Shown here in pieces: positions 8,844 through 15,675 of a DNA stretch of 64,000 nt. Each line of letters opens with the position of its first letter. Within the stretch, counting starts at the first letter, position 1. The stretch comes from Mycolicibacter sp. MU0102 (GTDB lineage: Bacteria; Actinomycetota; Actinomycetes; Mycobacteriales; Mycobacteriaceae). The stretch spans positions 4,464,001 through 4,528,000 of the forward strand of contig NZ_OY726398.1 in assembly GCF_963378105.1 (NCBI RefSeq), read 5' to 3'. Made by a program: the position numbers and the translations under genes. The notes beneath the pieces were generated by a model. The model was not told the DNA's origin. It was given only the letters and a program-made list of their open reading frames with translations, and ran no database searches.

Positions 8844-9670
8844 GCTTCGACGACGTTGCCGCGCAGTCCAAGACGTTTGCGCGGGCACGGGCCGATCTGG
8901 TGGACGGGTTCCGCCGCCACGAGTTGTGGCTGCACCTGGGCTGGCAGGACATCAAGCAGCGCTATCGGCGCAGTGTGCTGGGCCCGTTCTGGATCACCAT
9001 CGGCACCGCGACCACGGCGGTGGCGATGGGCGGCCTGTACTCCAAGCTGTTCCACCTCGACCTGGCGGTGCACCTGCCGTACGTGACGCTGGGGCTGATC
9101 GTGTGGAACCTGCTCAACGCCGCCATCCTGGAGGGCGCCGACGTGTTCGTCGCCAACGAGGGACTGATCAAGCAGTTGCCGACGCCGTTGAGTGTGCACG
9201 TCTACCGGTTGGTGTGGCGCCAGATGATCCTGTTCGCGCACAACATCGTCATCTATCTGCCGATCGCGCTGATCTTCCCGAAACCCTGGTCGTGGGCGGA
9301 TCTTTCGGTGATTCCGGCACTGCTGCTGATCGCCCTGAACTGCGTATGGGTGTCGCTGTGCTTCGGAATTCTGGCCACCCGCTACCGCGATATCGCTCCA
9401 CTGTTGTTCTCGGTGGTGCAGCTGCTGTTCTTGATGACGCCGATCATCTGGAACTACGACACCCTGCGCGCTCAGGGAGCGTCACGCTGGACGGCGGTGG
9501 TGGAGTTCAACCCGCTGATGCATTACCTGGACCTGGTGCGGCTGCCGCTGCTGGGGGCGCATCAGCCGCTGCGGCACTGGGCAGTGGTGCTGGTGCTGAC
9601 CGTGGTCGGCTGGGCGGTGGCGGCGCTGGTGCTGCGCCAGTACCGGGCCAGAGTGGCGTACTGGGTGTAG
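8840..9670 (+). CDS. wzm: Galactan ABC exporter, membrane subunit (Wzm-like, Rv3783 orthologue)
   Basis: The 276-aa ABC-2 type permease has about six membrane segments and the family motif RYRRSVLGPFW (41-51) before the first of them. It forms the channel of the Wzm-Wzt exporter for lipid-linked galactan with the ATPase two genes upstream. GTG 8840 overlaps the TGA of glfT1. It is the last gene of the operon. In M. tuberculosis an epimerase-like gene (Rv3784) follows; here the next genes are toxin-antitoxin modules, so synteny breaks at 9670. Confidence 0.93.
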   Translation: MSFDDVAAQSKTFARARADLVDGFRRHELWLHLGWQDIKQRYRRSVLGPFWITIGTATTAVAMGGLYSKLFHLDLAVHLPYVTLGLIVWNLLNAAILEGADVFVANEGLIKQLPTPLSVHVYRLVWRQMILFAHNIVIYLPIALIFPKPWSWADLSVIPALLLIALNCVWVSLCFGILATRYRDIAPLLFSVVQLLFLMTPIIWNYDTLRAQGASRWTAVVEFNPLMHYLDLVRLPLLGAHQPLRHWAVVLVLTVVGWAVAALVLRQYRARVAYWV

Positions 9671-9690
9671 CGCCGCACCGGGGCCGCCCC

Positions 9691-9719
9691 TACGCTGATA
9701 GCACTGATATCAGGAGGTG
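9691..9719 (+). promoter_or_regulatory. Promoter/operator and ribosome binding site of the first vapBC module
   Basis: A TACGCT -10-like box (9691-9696) overlaps a half-site CTGATA (9695-9700), which is repeated in a perfect 10-bp palindrome CTGATATCAG (9704-9713). A strong Shine-Dalgarno AGGAGGTGAG begins at 9712. The arrangement suits autoregulation by the ribbon-helix-helix antitoxin encoded just downstream. Confidence 0.6.
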
Positions 9720-9726
9720 AGCGCTG

Positions 9727-9951
9727 ATGGCTGACATTCTCATCCGAGGGTTGTCAGACACGACCGTCGCGCAAATCGACACCGAGGCGGCTGCCCAGGG
9801 ACTCTCCCGCAACGAATACCTGCGCCGTAGGTTCGAAGCGGAGCGGTCAGCCGATGGCGGCGCTCGGCTGACAGTCGCGGACCTGCGTCGTGCCGCCGAA
9901 GCTGCTAGGGATCTCGACGATCCGAACGTGATGGAAGCTGCCTGGCGGTGA
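9727..9951 (+). CDS. vapB: VapB antitoxin, ribbon-helix-helix type
   Basis: The 74-aa protein begins ADILIRGLSDTTVAQID with GLSRNEYLRRRFEAE, the strand-helix-helix pattern of a ribbon-helix-helix DNA-binding antitoxin. The C-terminal half (DLRRAAEAARDLDDPNVMEAAWR) is the toxin-wrapping tail; the closing Trp-Arg is common in such VapB proteins. It should neutralise the PIN-domain toxin and repress its own promoter by binding the palindrome at 9704-9713. Its TGA overlaps the GTG of the toxin gene. Confidence 0.9.
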   Translation: MADILIRGLSDTTVAQIDTEAAAQGLSRNEYLRRRFEAERSADGGARLTVADLRRAAEAARDLDDPNVMEAAWR

Positions 9952-10352
9952 CGACCTGGCTGATCGACAAGTCCGCCTACACGCGACTCGGGGAGTCTCC
10001 TGATGCACAGGAATGGGCGGATCGGATCGGACGCGGCGTGGTCCGCATCAGCACCGTGACGCGACTCGAGATCGGCTATTCCTTTCACAATGCGGAACAA
10101 GCACGCCACGAAACCCTCTCGCCCCCACTGTCTCTCATGCCGTTGGAGTATGTGACTCCGGCGGCCGAGAACCGCGCAATTGCGACTCAACTGCTGCTGG
10201 CCGATCGCGGCCAACATCGAGCACCGTCCGTTCCTGACCTTCTTGTGGCTGCTATAGCAGAAACCGCCGGCCTAACGGTCCTGGCGCTGGATAGGGGCTA
10301 CGAGTTGATCGCCGACCTAACCGGACAACCCATCGACCGGCTTCGGCTCTGA
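9948..10352 (+). CDS. vapC: VapC toxin, PIN-domain ribonuclease
   Basis: The 134-aa protein carries the four acidic residues of the PIN active site: Asp7 (TTWLIDKSAY), Glu41 (VTRLEIGYS), Asp97 (SVPDLLVAA) and Asp115 (LALDRGY). All are intact, so it is probably an active Mg-dependent RNase that cuts a specific tRNA or rRNA site; the target cannot be read from sequence. GTG 9948 overlaps the stop of vapB. The pair lies in the segment that replaces Rv3784-Rv3788 of M. tuberculosis, which suggests acquisition by transfer. Confidence 0.92.
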   Translation: MTTWLIDKSAYTRLGESPDAQEWADRIGRGVVRISTVTRLEIGYSFHNAEQARHETLSPPLSLMPLEYVTPAAENRAIATQLLLADRGQHRAPSVPDLLVAAIAETAGLTVLALDRGYELIADLTGQPIDRLRL

Positions 10353-10361
10353 CCGCGGGGT

Positions 10362-10725
10362 TCAGTCGCCGTCGCAGCGGTAGGCGCTGATCACGTCGGG
10401 ATCGGGATCGGGATCGATGCCGAGGCCCGATCCGTGCGGCACGGTGATCCGCCCGTCCGTCGTCGGCGTCGCGACCCAGACACAGCGGCGTGATGAGATC
10501 GACCAGCGCGTGGGCGGCCAGGCTGGCACCGCGCCGGCCGAACGCCTCGGCCCAACCCACCATGCTGTCGTCGGTGGTCTCCTTGACCAGTAGTGAGTCC
10601 GCGCTCGACAGCTTTTCACTCCACAGCGTGGCGCCGGGCAGGCCCGGTTTGAGCGGAACCCGCAGCGGGACGACCTCGATTCCGGCAATGCTCCTGGCTA
10701 TCCATGTATCCATGCATGTATACAC
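10362..10725 (-). pseudogene. Internally deleted enolase-superfamily (mandelate racemase/muconate lactonizing type) gene
   Basis: Two minus-strand frames each hold one end of a single family. From 10725 to about 10470 the frame reads GIEVVPLRVPLK, ADSLLVKETTDDSMVGWAEAFG and LITPLCLGRDA, the capping-domain start of enolase-superfamily enzymes. From about 10470 to 10362 another frame reads DGRITVPHGSGLGIDPDPD and ends at a stop, the usual C-terminal end of such proteins. The whole catalytic barrel, roughly 250 residues, is missing between them and the join is out of frame. The remnant cannot make an enzyme. It lies between two vapBC modules on the opposite strand, and its 5' end overlaps the operator of the second. 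Confidence 0.8.
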
Positions 10726-10735
10726 GGATACATGG
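10702..10735 (+). promoter_or_regulatory. Nested palindromic operator of the second vapBC module
   Basis: CCATGTATCC (10702-10711) and GGATACATGG (10726-10735) form a perfect 10-bp inverted repeat with a 14-nt centre. Within the centre is an 8-bp palindrome, TGTATACA. The right arm contains the start codon of the antitoxin gene, and no Shine-Dalgarno is visible, so the message may be leaderless. Bound antitoxin would block both transcription and the start site. Confidence 0.6.
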
Positions 10736-10977
10736 CCACCAAGACGATCTCGATCGACATCGAGGCATACGAGCGGCTCAGAGCAGCTCGCCGCTCACCG
10801 GACGAATCGTTCTCCCGTGTCATCAAGCGCGCGCACTGGCGCAACGAGGCTCGTACCGCGGGCGCACTGCTGGCAGCGTTGGCCGCGCTGCCGGTTGCCA
10901 CCGAGGACGAACTCGAACGCCTCGACGAGGCGCAGCGGATGGACTTCCCCCCGGATGATCCGTGGCGCCCCGCGTAA
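10732..10977 (+). CDS. vapB: VapB-family antitoxin (PF02697-like)
   Basis: The 81-aa protein starts ATKTISIDIEAYERLRAAR and continues SPDESFSRVIKRAHWRNEA, the pattern of VapB antitoxins of the PF02697 type, which differ from the ribbon-helix-helix antitoxin upstream. The acidic tail (VATEDELERLDEAQRMDFP) should bind the toxin. ATG 10732 lies inside the right arm of the operator palindrome. The coding region overlaps the toxin gene by 16 nt. Confidence 0.88.
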   Translation: MATKTISIDIEAYERLRAARRSPDESFSRVIKRAHWRNEARTAGALLAALAALPVATEDELERLDEAQRMDFPPDDPWRPA

Positions 10978-11366
10978 GCGTCGACACGACGTTCCTTATC
11001 GACTTGCGGCGAGAACAGGCTGCCGGGACTCCGGGTGGGCCGGCGCATCGGTTCTTAGGCGAGTCGCCCGATACCGAATTGTTCCTCTCGACCGTTGCAC
11101 TCGGTGAATTTGCCGCGGGGTTCGAGCGCAGCGACGATCCGATCATCGTCGGCGTGCGCGAACGCCACGTCCTCGTTCCGGTCGACGATGCTGTCGCGCT
11201 CACCTATGCGGAAGTCTCCCAGGATCTGCGCCGCCGAGGGAACATGATCGGCAGCAATGACCTATGGATCGGCTGCACCAGCCTTCGTCTCGGAATCCCG
11301 GTTCTGACCCACAACGTCGCGGACTTCCGCCGGATCCAGGGACTCGGAGTCATCTCCTACCGCTAA
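10962..11366 (+). CDS. vapC: VapC toxin, PIN-domain ribonuclease
   Basis: The 134-aa protein keeps the PIN catalytic acids Asp8 (SVDTTFLIDL), Glu49 (VALGEFAAG), Asp100 (GSNDLWIG) and Asp121 (NVADFRRI). GTG 10962 lies inside the end of the antitoxin gene. The two toxins in this window share only the PIN motifs and have different antitoxin types, so the modules arrived separately rather than by local duplication. A secreted-protein gene on the other strand ends 49 nt beyond it. Confidence 0.92.
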   Translation: MAPRVSVDTTFLIDLRREQAAGTPGGPAHRFLGESPDTELFLSTVALGEFAAGFERSDDPIIVGVRERHVLVPVDDAVALTYAEVSQDLRRRGNMIGSNDLWIGCTSLRLGIPVLTHNVADFRRIQGLGVISYR

Positions 11367-11415
11367 GACCCCGCCGCGGCGCTGTGCCACCGACTGGGTG
11401 TAGCGGCCCCGCGGA

Positions 11416-12078
11416 TCAGGCGATCAGGTCGCCCAGGCCCAGATCGGGAAGCACGACGTCGAAACCGTCCGCGGGCAGCGCGGTGTCAAAACCGTCTGCA
11501 GGGAGCACGCCGTCAAGGCCAACCGGAGTGAATACGTCATCCCAACTGCCGGCGTGGAATATGTCGCCCAAGCCGGTCAGGCCGATGGCCTCACTGGAGC
11601 CGGGATCGAGCAATTCACCGGTGAACCAGTTGCGGGTTTCATACCAGTCCAAGAGGTTGCCGGCCAGATTCGATACGGCGTCGAAGGCCGTGCCCAACAA
11701 GGTGACGGTGTCCACGACACCCTGCCAGCCTTCGGTGATCAGCAGCAGTGGCGCGCCGAACACCAGCGTCAGTGGGATAACCACGAACAACTCGCCAAGC
11801 GCCTCGAGGCTGATGACGAATGGGAACAGCGGATTGCCCGGGTCGTCCAGGAACGGGATGATCCAGCTCAATCCGGTTAGCGCACCGACGATGTCCATCA
11901 AGCTGGAATCGGCGGACAGTGCGGTCAGTTCGACCGGGGTGAAGACCGCCGCTGACGGAAGAGTCACCGGGGACGCTGCGGCGGGAATAGGTGTGACGGC
12001 GCCGGCCGTCAACGCGACCACACCAGCGGTTGTAACGCTGGCGATGGCCCGAGAATATCCGTTCGACGCAGTCCACAT
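11416..12078 (-). CDS. Secreted hypothetical mycobacterial protein
   Basis: The 220-aa product has a signal peptide (SRAIASVTTAGVVALTAGA up to PIPAAAS, cleavage near residue 34). A hydrophobic core (GLSWIIPFLDDP, ELFVVIPLTLVFGAPLLLI) follows. The tail has a near-perfect repeat of LPADGFD (VLPADGFDTALPADGFDVVLPDL). The style resembles the GjpA-like secreted proteins of mycobacteria, but I cannot name a function. ATG 12078 is chosen because the hydrophobic signal starts just after it and a TACAAT box sits 8 nt upstream, which fits a leaderless message. Earlier in-frame codons give an arginine- and cysteine-rich stretch that does not look coding. Confidence 0.75.
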   Translation of the reverse strand: MWTASNGYSRAIASVTTAGVVALTAGAVTPIPAAASPVTLPSAAVFTPVELTALSADSSLMDIVGALTGLSWIIPFLDDPGNPLFPFVISLEALGELFVVIPLTLVFGAPLLLITEGWQGVVDTVTLLGTAFDAVSNLAGNLLDWYETRNWFTGELLDPGSSEAIGLTGLGDIFHAGSWDDVFTPVGLDGVLPADGFDTALPADGFDVVLPDLGLGDLIA

Positions 12079-12086
12079 AGCCAGTG

Positions 12087-12092
12087 ATTGTA
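12087..12092 (-). promoter_or_regulatory. Leaderless-type -10 box of the secreted protein gene
   Basis: TACAAT on the minus strand ends 8 nt before the A of ATG 12078. This is the usual -10 to start distance, so transcription would begin at the start codon. No Shine-Dalgarno is visible. Confidence 0.45.
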
Positions 12093-12276
12093 TTGCAGTG
12101 CAGCGAGATCTTCGAATTGAAAACCGAGTACTGGGACAAATCGGATTGCGGCACCTGAGAAATACGTTGCTCTGCTGCATCCGACGCGTGCGCAGTCGTG
12201 CTTCTTGCTCCAGATCGTAAGCGCGGCTATGTCTTTCGGAACACCCGCAGTCGGTCGGCTAGTTCCGATAGACGCC

Positions 12277-12320
12277 ACAAAAGAAACACCCCGCACATTC
12301 GTGCGGGGTGTTTCTTTTGT
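12277..12320 (-). terminator. Hairpin terminator of the 834-aa glycine-rich protein gene
   Basis: A perfect 20-bp stem (12277-12296 with 12301-12320) has a 4-nt loop. The outer part is A-rich on one side and T-rich on the other, and the stem begins 14 nt past the stop codon at 12334. It should work in both directions. Confidence 0.85.
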
Positions 12321-12333
12321 GTTGTCGGGACTG

Positions 12334-14838
12334 CTACGGCTGGCCGACGGGCGGCTCCGGAGCGGTACCCGGGGTACCGGCCTGGCCGGGGGCACCGTCG
12401 CTCTCAGCATCCGGGCCCACGCCACCGGCGCCGCCGTCGCCACCGGCGCCTCCCACGCCGTCAGCACCCGGGGTGTCACCGGCGCCACCGTTGAGGCCAT
12501 CATCACCCAGCGCCGGGGTGACGACATCGCCACCGTTACCGCCGTTGCCGGCATTGCCGCCCTGGACCTCACCCGCGCCACCAGCGCCGCCGTCGCCACC
12601 AGCGCCACCCTGGACGCCGTCGATCGGGCCAGAGGTGTTCGGGAGGTTAAGCACAGCGTTCGGGTCGCCCCAGCGGATGTCGCCGCCGGCGCCGCCGTTA
12701 CCACCGACACCGCCGTTACCGCCGACGCCGCCGGTGCCGTCGGTGTTCGCCAAACCTGCGCCACCGGCACCACCGTCGCCGGCCTCGCCACCGTTGGAAC
12801 CAACGGCATTGAGGTCGTTACCACCGTTGCCGCCGGCACCACCGTTACCACCGGTGGCACCGCTGCCGCCGGCCCCACCGGCGCCACCGGCACCGGTGAC
12901 ATTGCCTGGCGACCCCACCGGGTTCTCAACGGCAACAGCGGAAGTGATGTCGGGTGTGTCGCCACCGTTACCGCCGGCACCACCGTTGCCGCCATCGCCG
13001 ATCTGGCCATCGCTGCCGTTTGTCGCTCCGAGGCCAGCAGCGCCACCGTCGCCACCTGCACCACCGGCACCACCGTTGCCGGAGCCGCTGAAGCCATGGA
13101 TGCCGCCGTTCTCGCCATGAATCCCGAAGCCGCTGACCCCGCCGTCACCGCCGACAGCACCGCTGCCGCCGAGACCACCGTTGCCGCCGTTGCCGGTCTG
13201 GCCACCGCCATTACCACCGGCTCCACCGGAACCACCGGCACCACCGTTCTCACCATTGCCGGCCGGACCGCCGTCACCGCCGGCATCGGGTTCCACCGTT
13301 CCATCGGCACCGTTGGCGCCGGCAGTGCCGTTACCGCCGTTACCGCCGTTGGCGCCGTCAGCGTCCACACCCGCGGCACCTGCGTTGGCGCCAGCACCAC
13401 CGGCCGCACCACCGGCCGCGGCCGCACCGCCGTTACCGCCCGCGCCACCGTTACCGGCGTTACCGCCAGTCCCAACGCCGTCCGCGCCGACGCCGCCGAC
13501 ACCACCGAGCCCGCCGTTTCCGCCGACGCCACCGTCGCCGTTGGCACCAACCACACCATCGACCGAGCCCTTACCGGCCGCGCCACCGACACCACCGACA
13601 CCACCGATCGCGCCGGCGCCACCATTACCACCGGTACCGCCGTCGCCATCGCCATTATTGGCGAAGCTGCCCTCGGCGCCGGCGATACCGGCACCACCGT
13701 TGCCGCCGGCACCACCGACGCCGGCCGCGCCACCGTTACCTGCGACGCCCACGGTGTGAACACCGAAGAACCCACCGCGGCCACCGTTACCGCCGACACC
13801 ACCGTTACCGCCGACACCACCGTTACCGGCGTTGCCGCCGTTGCCGTCCTGGGTGTCCGCGCCTGCAGCCCCGTTACCACCGATGCCACCGACGCCACCG
13901 ACGCCACCGGTACCACCGGCACCGGAGTTGCCGAAGAGGCCGGCCACACCGCCGTTACCGCCCGCGCCACCGTTACCGGCCGTCCCGCCAGCCAGGCCGA
14001 CGCCACCCGCGGCACCGGTACCGCCGGTACCGCCGGTGCCACCCGCGCCACCGTTGCCGATCAGGAAGCCACCGTTACCACCGACACCACCGGCGAAACC
14101 AATCACTCCGATGTCGCCGATGCCGCCCTGGCCACCGGCGCCACCGTTGCCCATGAAGAAGCCGCCGGCGCCGCCGTCGCCACCGAGGCCGAAGAAGCTG
14201 CCGCCGTCGCCACCGTTGCCGATGAGGCCCGCGTTGCCACCGTCAAGGTTGAAGGTGGTCGAAGCGAACTCGTAGGTGCCGTTCTCGATGTCAGCCAGGG
14301 TGACCGCGTTACCACCGTCCATCAGGACCGCGCCGTTGGCGCCGATCACGTCACCCTCGGCGTTGACAAACGCGCCGCTACCGCCGTCGCCGAACAGGAA
14401 GCCACCACCGGATGCAGCGTGGTAGACCAGGTCGCCGTCACCGTTGATGCTGACGTAGGCACTGTCGCCGTTGTCGAAAATGCCGTCGAGTCGCAGACCA
14501 CTGTCGATCAGGAACTGACCGATGCCGTAAATCGGCTGGTAGATGACCAGATTGAGGGTGTTCGCTACGAGCGCGTTGAGGTCGTCCAGCGGGGTGGTGG
14601 CCGCCGAGCCGGCCACGTCGCCATCGAACGCGCCAAAGCCGGACCAGTCAAACCCCGACGTGTCGGCCGACGGCAGCTCGATCCAGCTGAACAGGTCACC
14701 AAAGTCGAAATCGGCGCTAGCCGGCGCCGCCATGATCGGCGTCATGCCAAAGGCCAGGAAGGCGCCCACGGCACTGGTAGCGCCCACGACGCGGCTCACT
14801 TTGCGTTTGCCGTTCTTGTCAGCGAAGCGGTAAGACAT
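12334..14838 (-). CDS. Signal-peptide PGRS-like glycine-rich protein, 834 aa
   Basis: The N-terminus has a Lys/Arg-rich start, then VVGATSAVGAFLAFGMTPIM, with likely cleavage after ASA at residue 42. It is nearly the same signal peptide as in the three giant proteins. Residues 43-200 are non-repetitive (DFDFGDLFSWIELPSADTSG; VIYQPIYGIGQFLIDSGLRL), with a calcium-motif-like DNGDSAYVSINGDGDLVY. From about residue 205 to 810 the sequence is GGxGGx/GGAGG repeats of the PGRS type. There is no PE domain, and the end is EPPVGQP. A ribosome binding site AGGGGAA precedes ATG 14838. It is divergent from the gtrA-like gene. I read it as a smaller member of the family that expanded into the giant genes; unlike them it lacks the second, solenoid-like half. 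It is probably exported to the cell surface. Confidence 0.88.
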   Translation of the reverse strand: MSYRFADKNGKRKVSRVVGATSAVGAFLAFGMTPIMAAPASADFDFGDLFSWIELPSADTSGFDWSGFGAFDGDVAGSAATTPLDDLNALVANTLNLVIYQPIYGIGQFLIDSGLRLDGIFDNGDSAYVSINGDGDLVYHAASGGGFLFGDGGSGAFVNAEGDVIGANGAVLMDGGNAVTLADIENGTYEFASTTFNLDGGNAGLIGNGGDGGSFFGLGGDGGAGGFFMGNGGAGGQGGIGDIGVIGFAGGVGGNGGFLIGNGGAGGTGGTGGTGAAGGVGLAGGTAGNGGAGGNGGVAGLFGNSGAGGTGGVGGVGGIGGNGAAGADTQDGNGGNAGNGGVGGNGGVGGNGGRGGFFGVHTVGVAGNGGAAGVGGAGGNGGAGIAGAEGSFANNGDGDGGTGGNGGAGAIGGVGGVGGAAGKGSVDGVVGANGDGGVGGNGGLGGVGGVGADGVGTGGNAGNGGAGGNGGAAAAGGAAGGAGANAGAAGVDADGANGGNGGNGTAGANGADGTVEPDAGGDGGPAGNGENGGAGGSGGAGGNGGGQTGNGGNGGLGGSGAVGGDGGVSGFGIHGENGGIHGFSGSGNGGAGGAGGDGGAAGLGATNGSDGQIGDGGNGGAGGNGGDTPDITSAVAVENPVGSPGNVTGAGGAGGAGGSGATGGNGGAGGNGGNDLNAVGSNGGEAGDGGAGGAGLANTDGTGGVGGNGGVGGNGGAGGDIRWGDPNAVLNLPNTSGPIDGVQGGAGGDGGAGGAGEVQGGNAGNGGNGGDVVTPALGDDGLNGGAGDTPGADGVGGAGGDGGAGGVGPDAESDGAPGQAGTPGTAPEPPVGQP

Positions 14839-14902
14839 GGATTCCCCTCAGATGGATTGACTGGTCACAGTTGACGACGACGTAAGTAACTTAGCCAGCG
14901 TT

Positions 14903-14931
14903 AAGCTAACAGAAGTGTGATGGGCCGGCAA
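14903..14931 (-). promoter_or_regulatory. Candidate promoter of the 834-aa glycine-rich protein gene
   Basis: TTGCCG (14931-14926) and TAGCTT (14908-14903) lie 17 nt apart on the minus strand. The spacer ends CTGT, as in the giant-gene promoters. The match is weaker than theirs. The leader would be about 58 nt. Confidence 0.4.
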
Positions 14932-15183
14932 ACGTATGCACATAATTGCTGAGAAATTTTTTAGGCAAGTCACCTGACCAGCAATTGAGCTGCAGAACCC
15001 CGCCCCAGGTAGTGAGGCTCTCCCGGCCATCAACCCGGAGCTGGCCGACCGGATCCGTTGCCCCGAGGCGCCGGCTGTGCTTTTTATCAGACTGACGGGA
15101 ACAGCGCCTGCTCACTTCGTCACACAGCGCGCCGCGGCGCCGGTGGGCCTGAGACCGGCAGGATCCCGCTCCCGGGCCCTGAT

Positions 15184-15189
15184 TAGGCT
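15184..15189 (+). promoter_or_regulatory. Candidate leaderless -10 box of the gtrA-like gene
   Basis: TAGGCT ends 6 nt before GTG 15196. That spacing fits a leaderless transcript, and no ribosome binding site is present. The motif is short and could be chance. Confidence 0.35.
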
Positions 15190-15195
15190 TCCCGG

Positions 15196-15606
15196 GTGGA
15201 TGAGACGAGCAGCGGTCCTTTGCGCCTGTCGACACAGGTGTGGCGTTTCCTGCTGACCGGGGCACTGTCGGCGGTGGTGGACTTCGGCCTATACCTGGTG
15301 CTGTACCTGGGGGCAGGCGTGCCGGTCGACATCGCCAAGGCAGGCAGCTTCATCGCCGGCACCACCACCGCGTACCTGATCAACCGGCGGTGGACGTTCC
15401 AGTCCACGGCGCACGCCGGGCGGTTCATCGCGGTGATGGCGCTGTATGCGCTGACGTTCGCGGCCCAGGTGGGGATCAACCACCTGGTGCTGGAGCTGCT
15501 GGATTACCAGCGGTGGGCGCTGCCGGTGGCGTTCGTGGCGGCGCAGGGCACCGCGACCGTGATCAACTTCGTGGTGCAGCGGACGCTGATCTTCCGGGCG
15601 GGCTGA
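15196..15606 (+). CDS. GtrA-family membrane protein (Rv3789 orthologue)
   Basis: The 136-aa protein has four membrane segments (about 18-39, 45-64, 76-98 and 108-127) and the GtrA signatures LINRRWTF (61-68) and NFVVQR (124-129). In M. tuberculosis Rv3789 lies directly upstream of dprE1 and has been proposed either to move decaprenyl-phosphoryl arabinose across the membrane or to recruit the arabinosyltransferase AftA. Here dprE1 is 47 kb away, so the usual co-transcription is lost. GTG 15196 is the first start; an ATG at 15200 is out of frame. The gene converges on the first giant gene, and both share one terminator hairpin. Confidence 0.9.
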   Translation: MDETSSGPLRLSTQVWRFLLTGALSAVVDFGLYLVLYLGAGVPVDIAKAGSFIAGTTTAYLINRRWTFQSTAHAGRFIAVMALYALTFAAQVGINHLVLELLDYQRWALPVAFVAAQGTATVINFVVQRTLIFRAG

Positions 15607-15610
15607 CTAA

Positions 15611-15660
15611 AGAAGGGCCCCGGTTGGAGCGCCTTTCGGCGGCCCGACCGGGGCCCTTCT
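15611..15660. terminator. Bidirectional terminator between the gtrA-like gene and giant gene A
   Basis: A perfect 14-bp stem (AGAAGGGCCCCGGT at 15611-15624 with 15647-15660) encloses a second small hairpin (CGCC/GGCG). It starts 4 nt after the stop of the gtrA-like gene and ends 15 nt from the stop of the convergent giant gene, so it serves both. Confidence 0.85.
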
Positions 15661-15675
15661 CACGTGATGCCGCGG

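Larger units (their letters stand above)
14839..15195. other. Divergent intergenic region between the 834-aa protein gene and gtrA-like gene
   Basis: This 357-bp stretch carries the minus-strand promoter at 14903-14931. An A+T-rich run follows at about 14930-14980, and a TAGGCT box lies just before the gtrA-like gene. I see no coding sequence in the middle part; the short frames there have no support. Confidence 0.5.

Noticed and set aside
9670..11420. Insertion sequence or phage carrying the toxin-antitoxin modules
   Set aside because: I saw no transposase, integrase, terminal inverted repeats or target-site duplication.
12205..14874. Plus-strand frame of 889 codons opposite the 834-aa protein
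   Set aside because: The minus-strand frame has a signal peptide, ribosome binding site and terminator; the plus-strand frame runs through that terminator hairpin and has no such signals.
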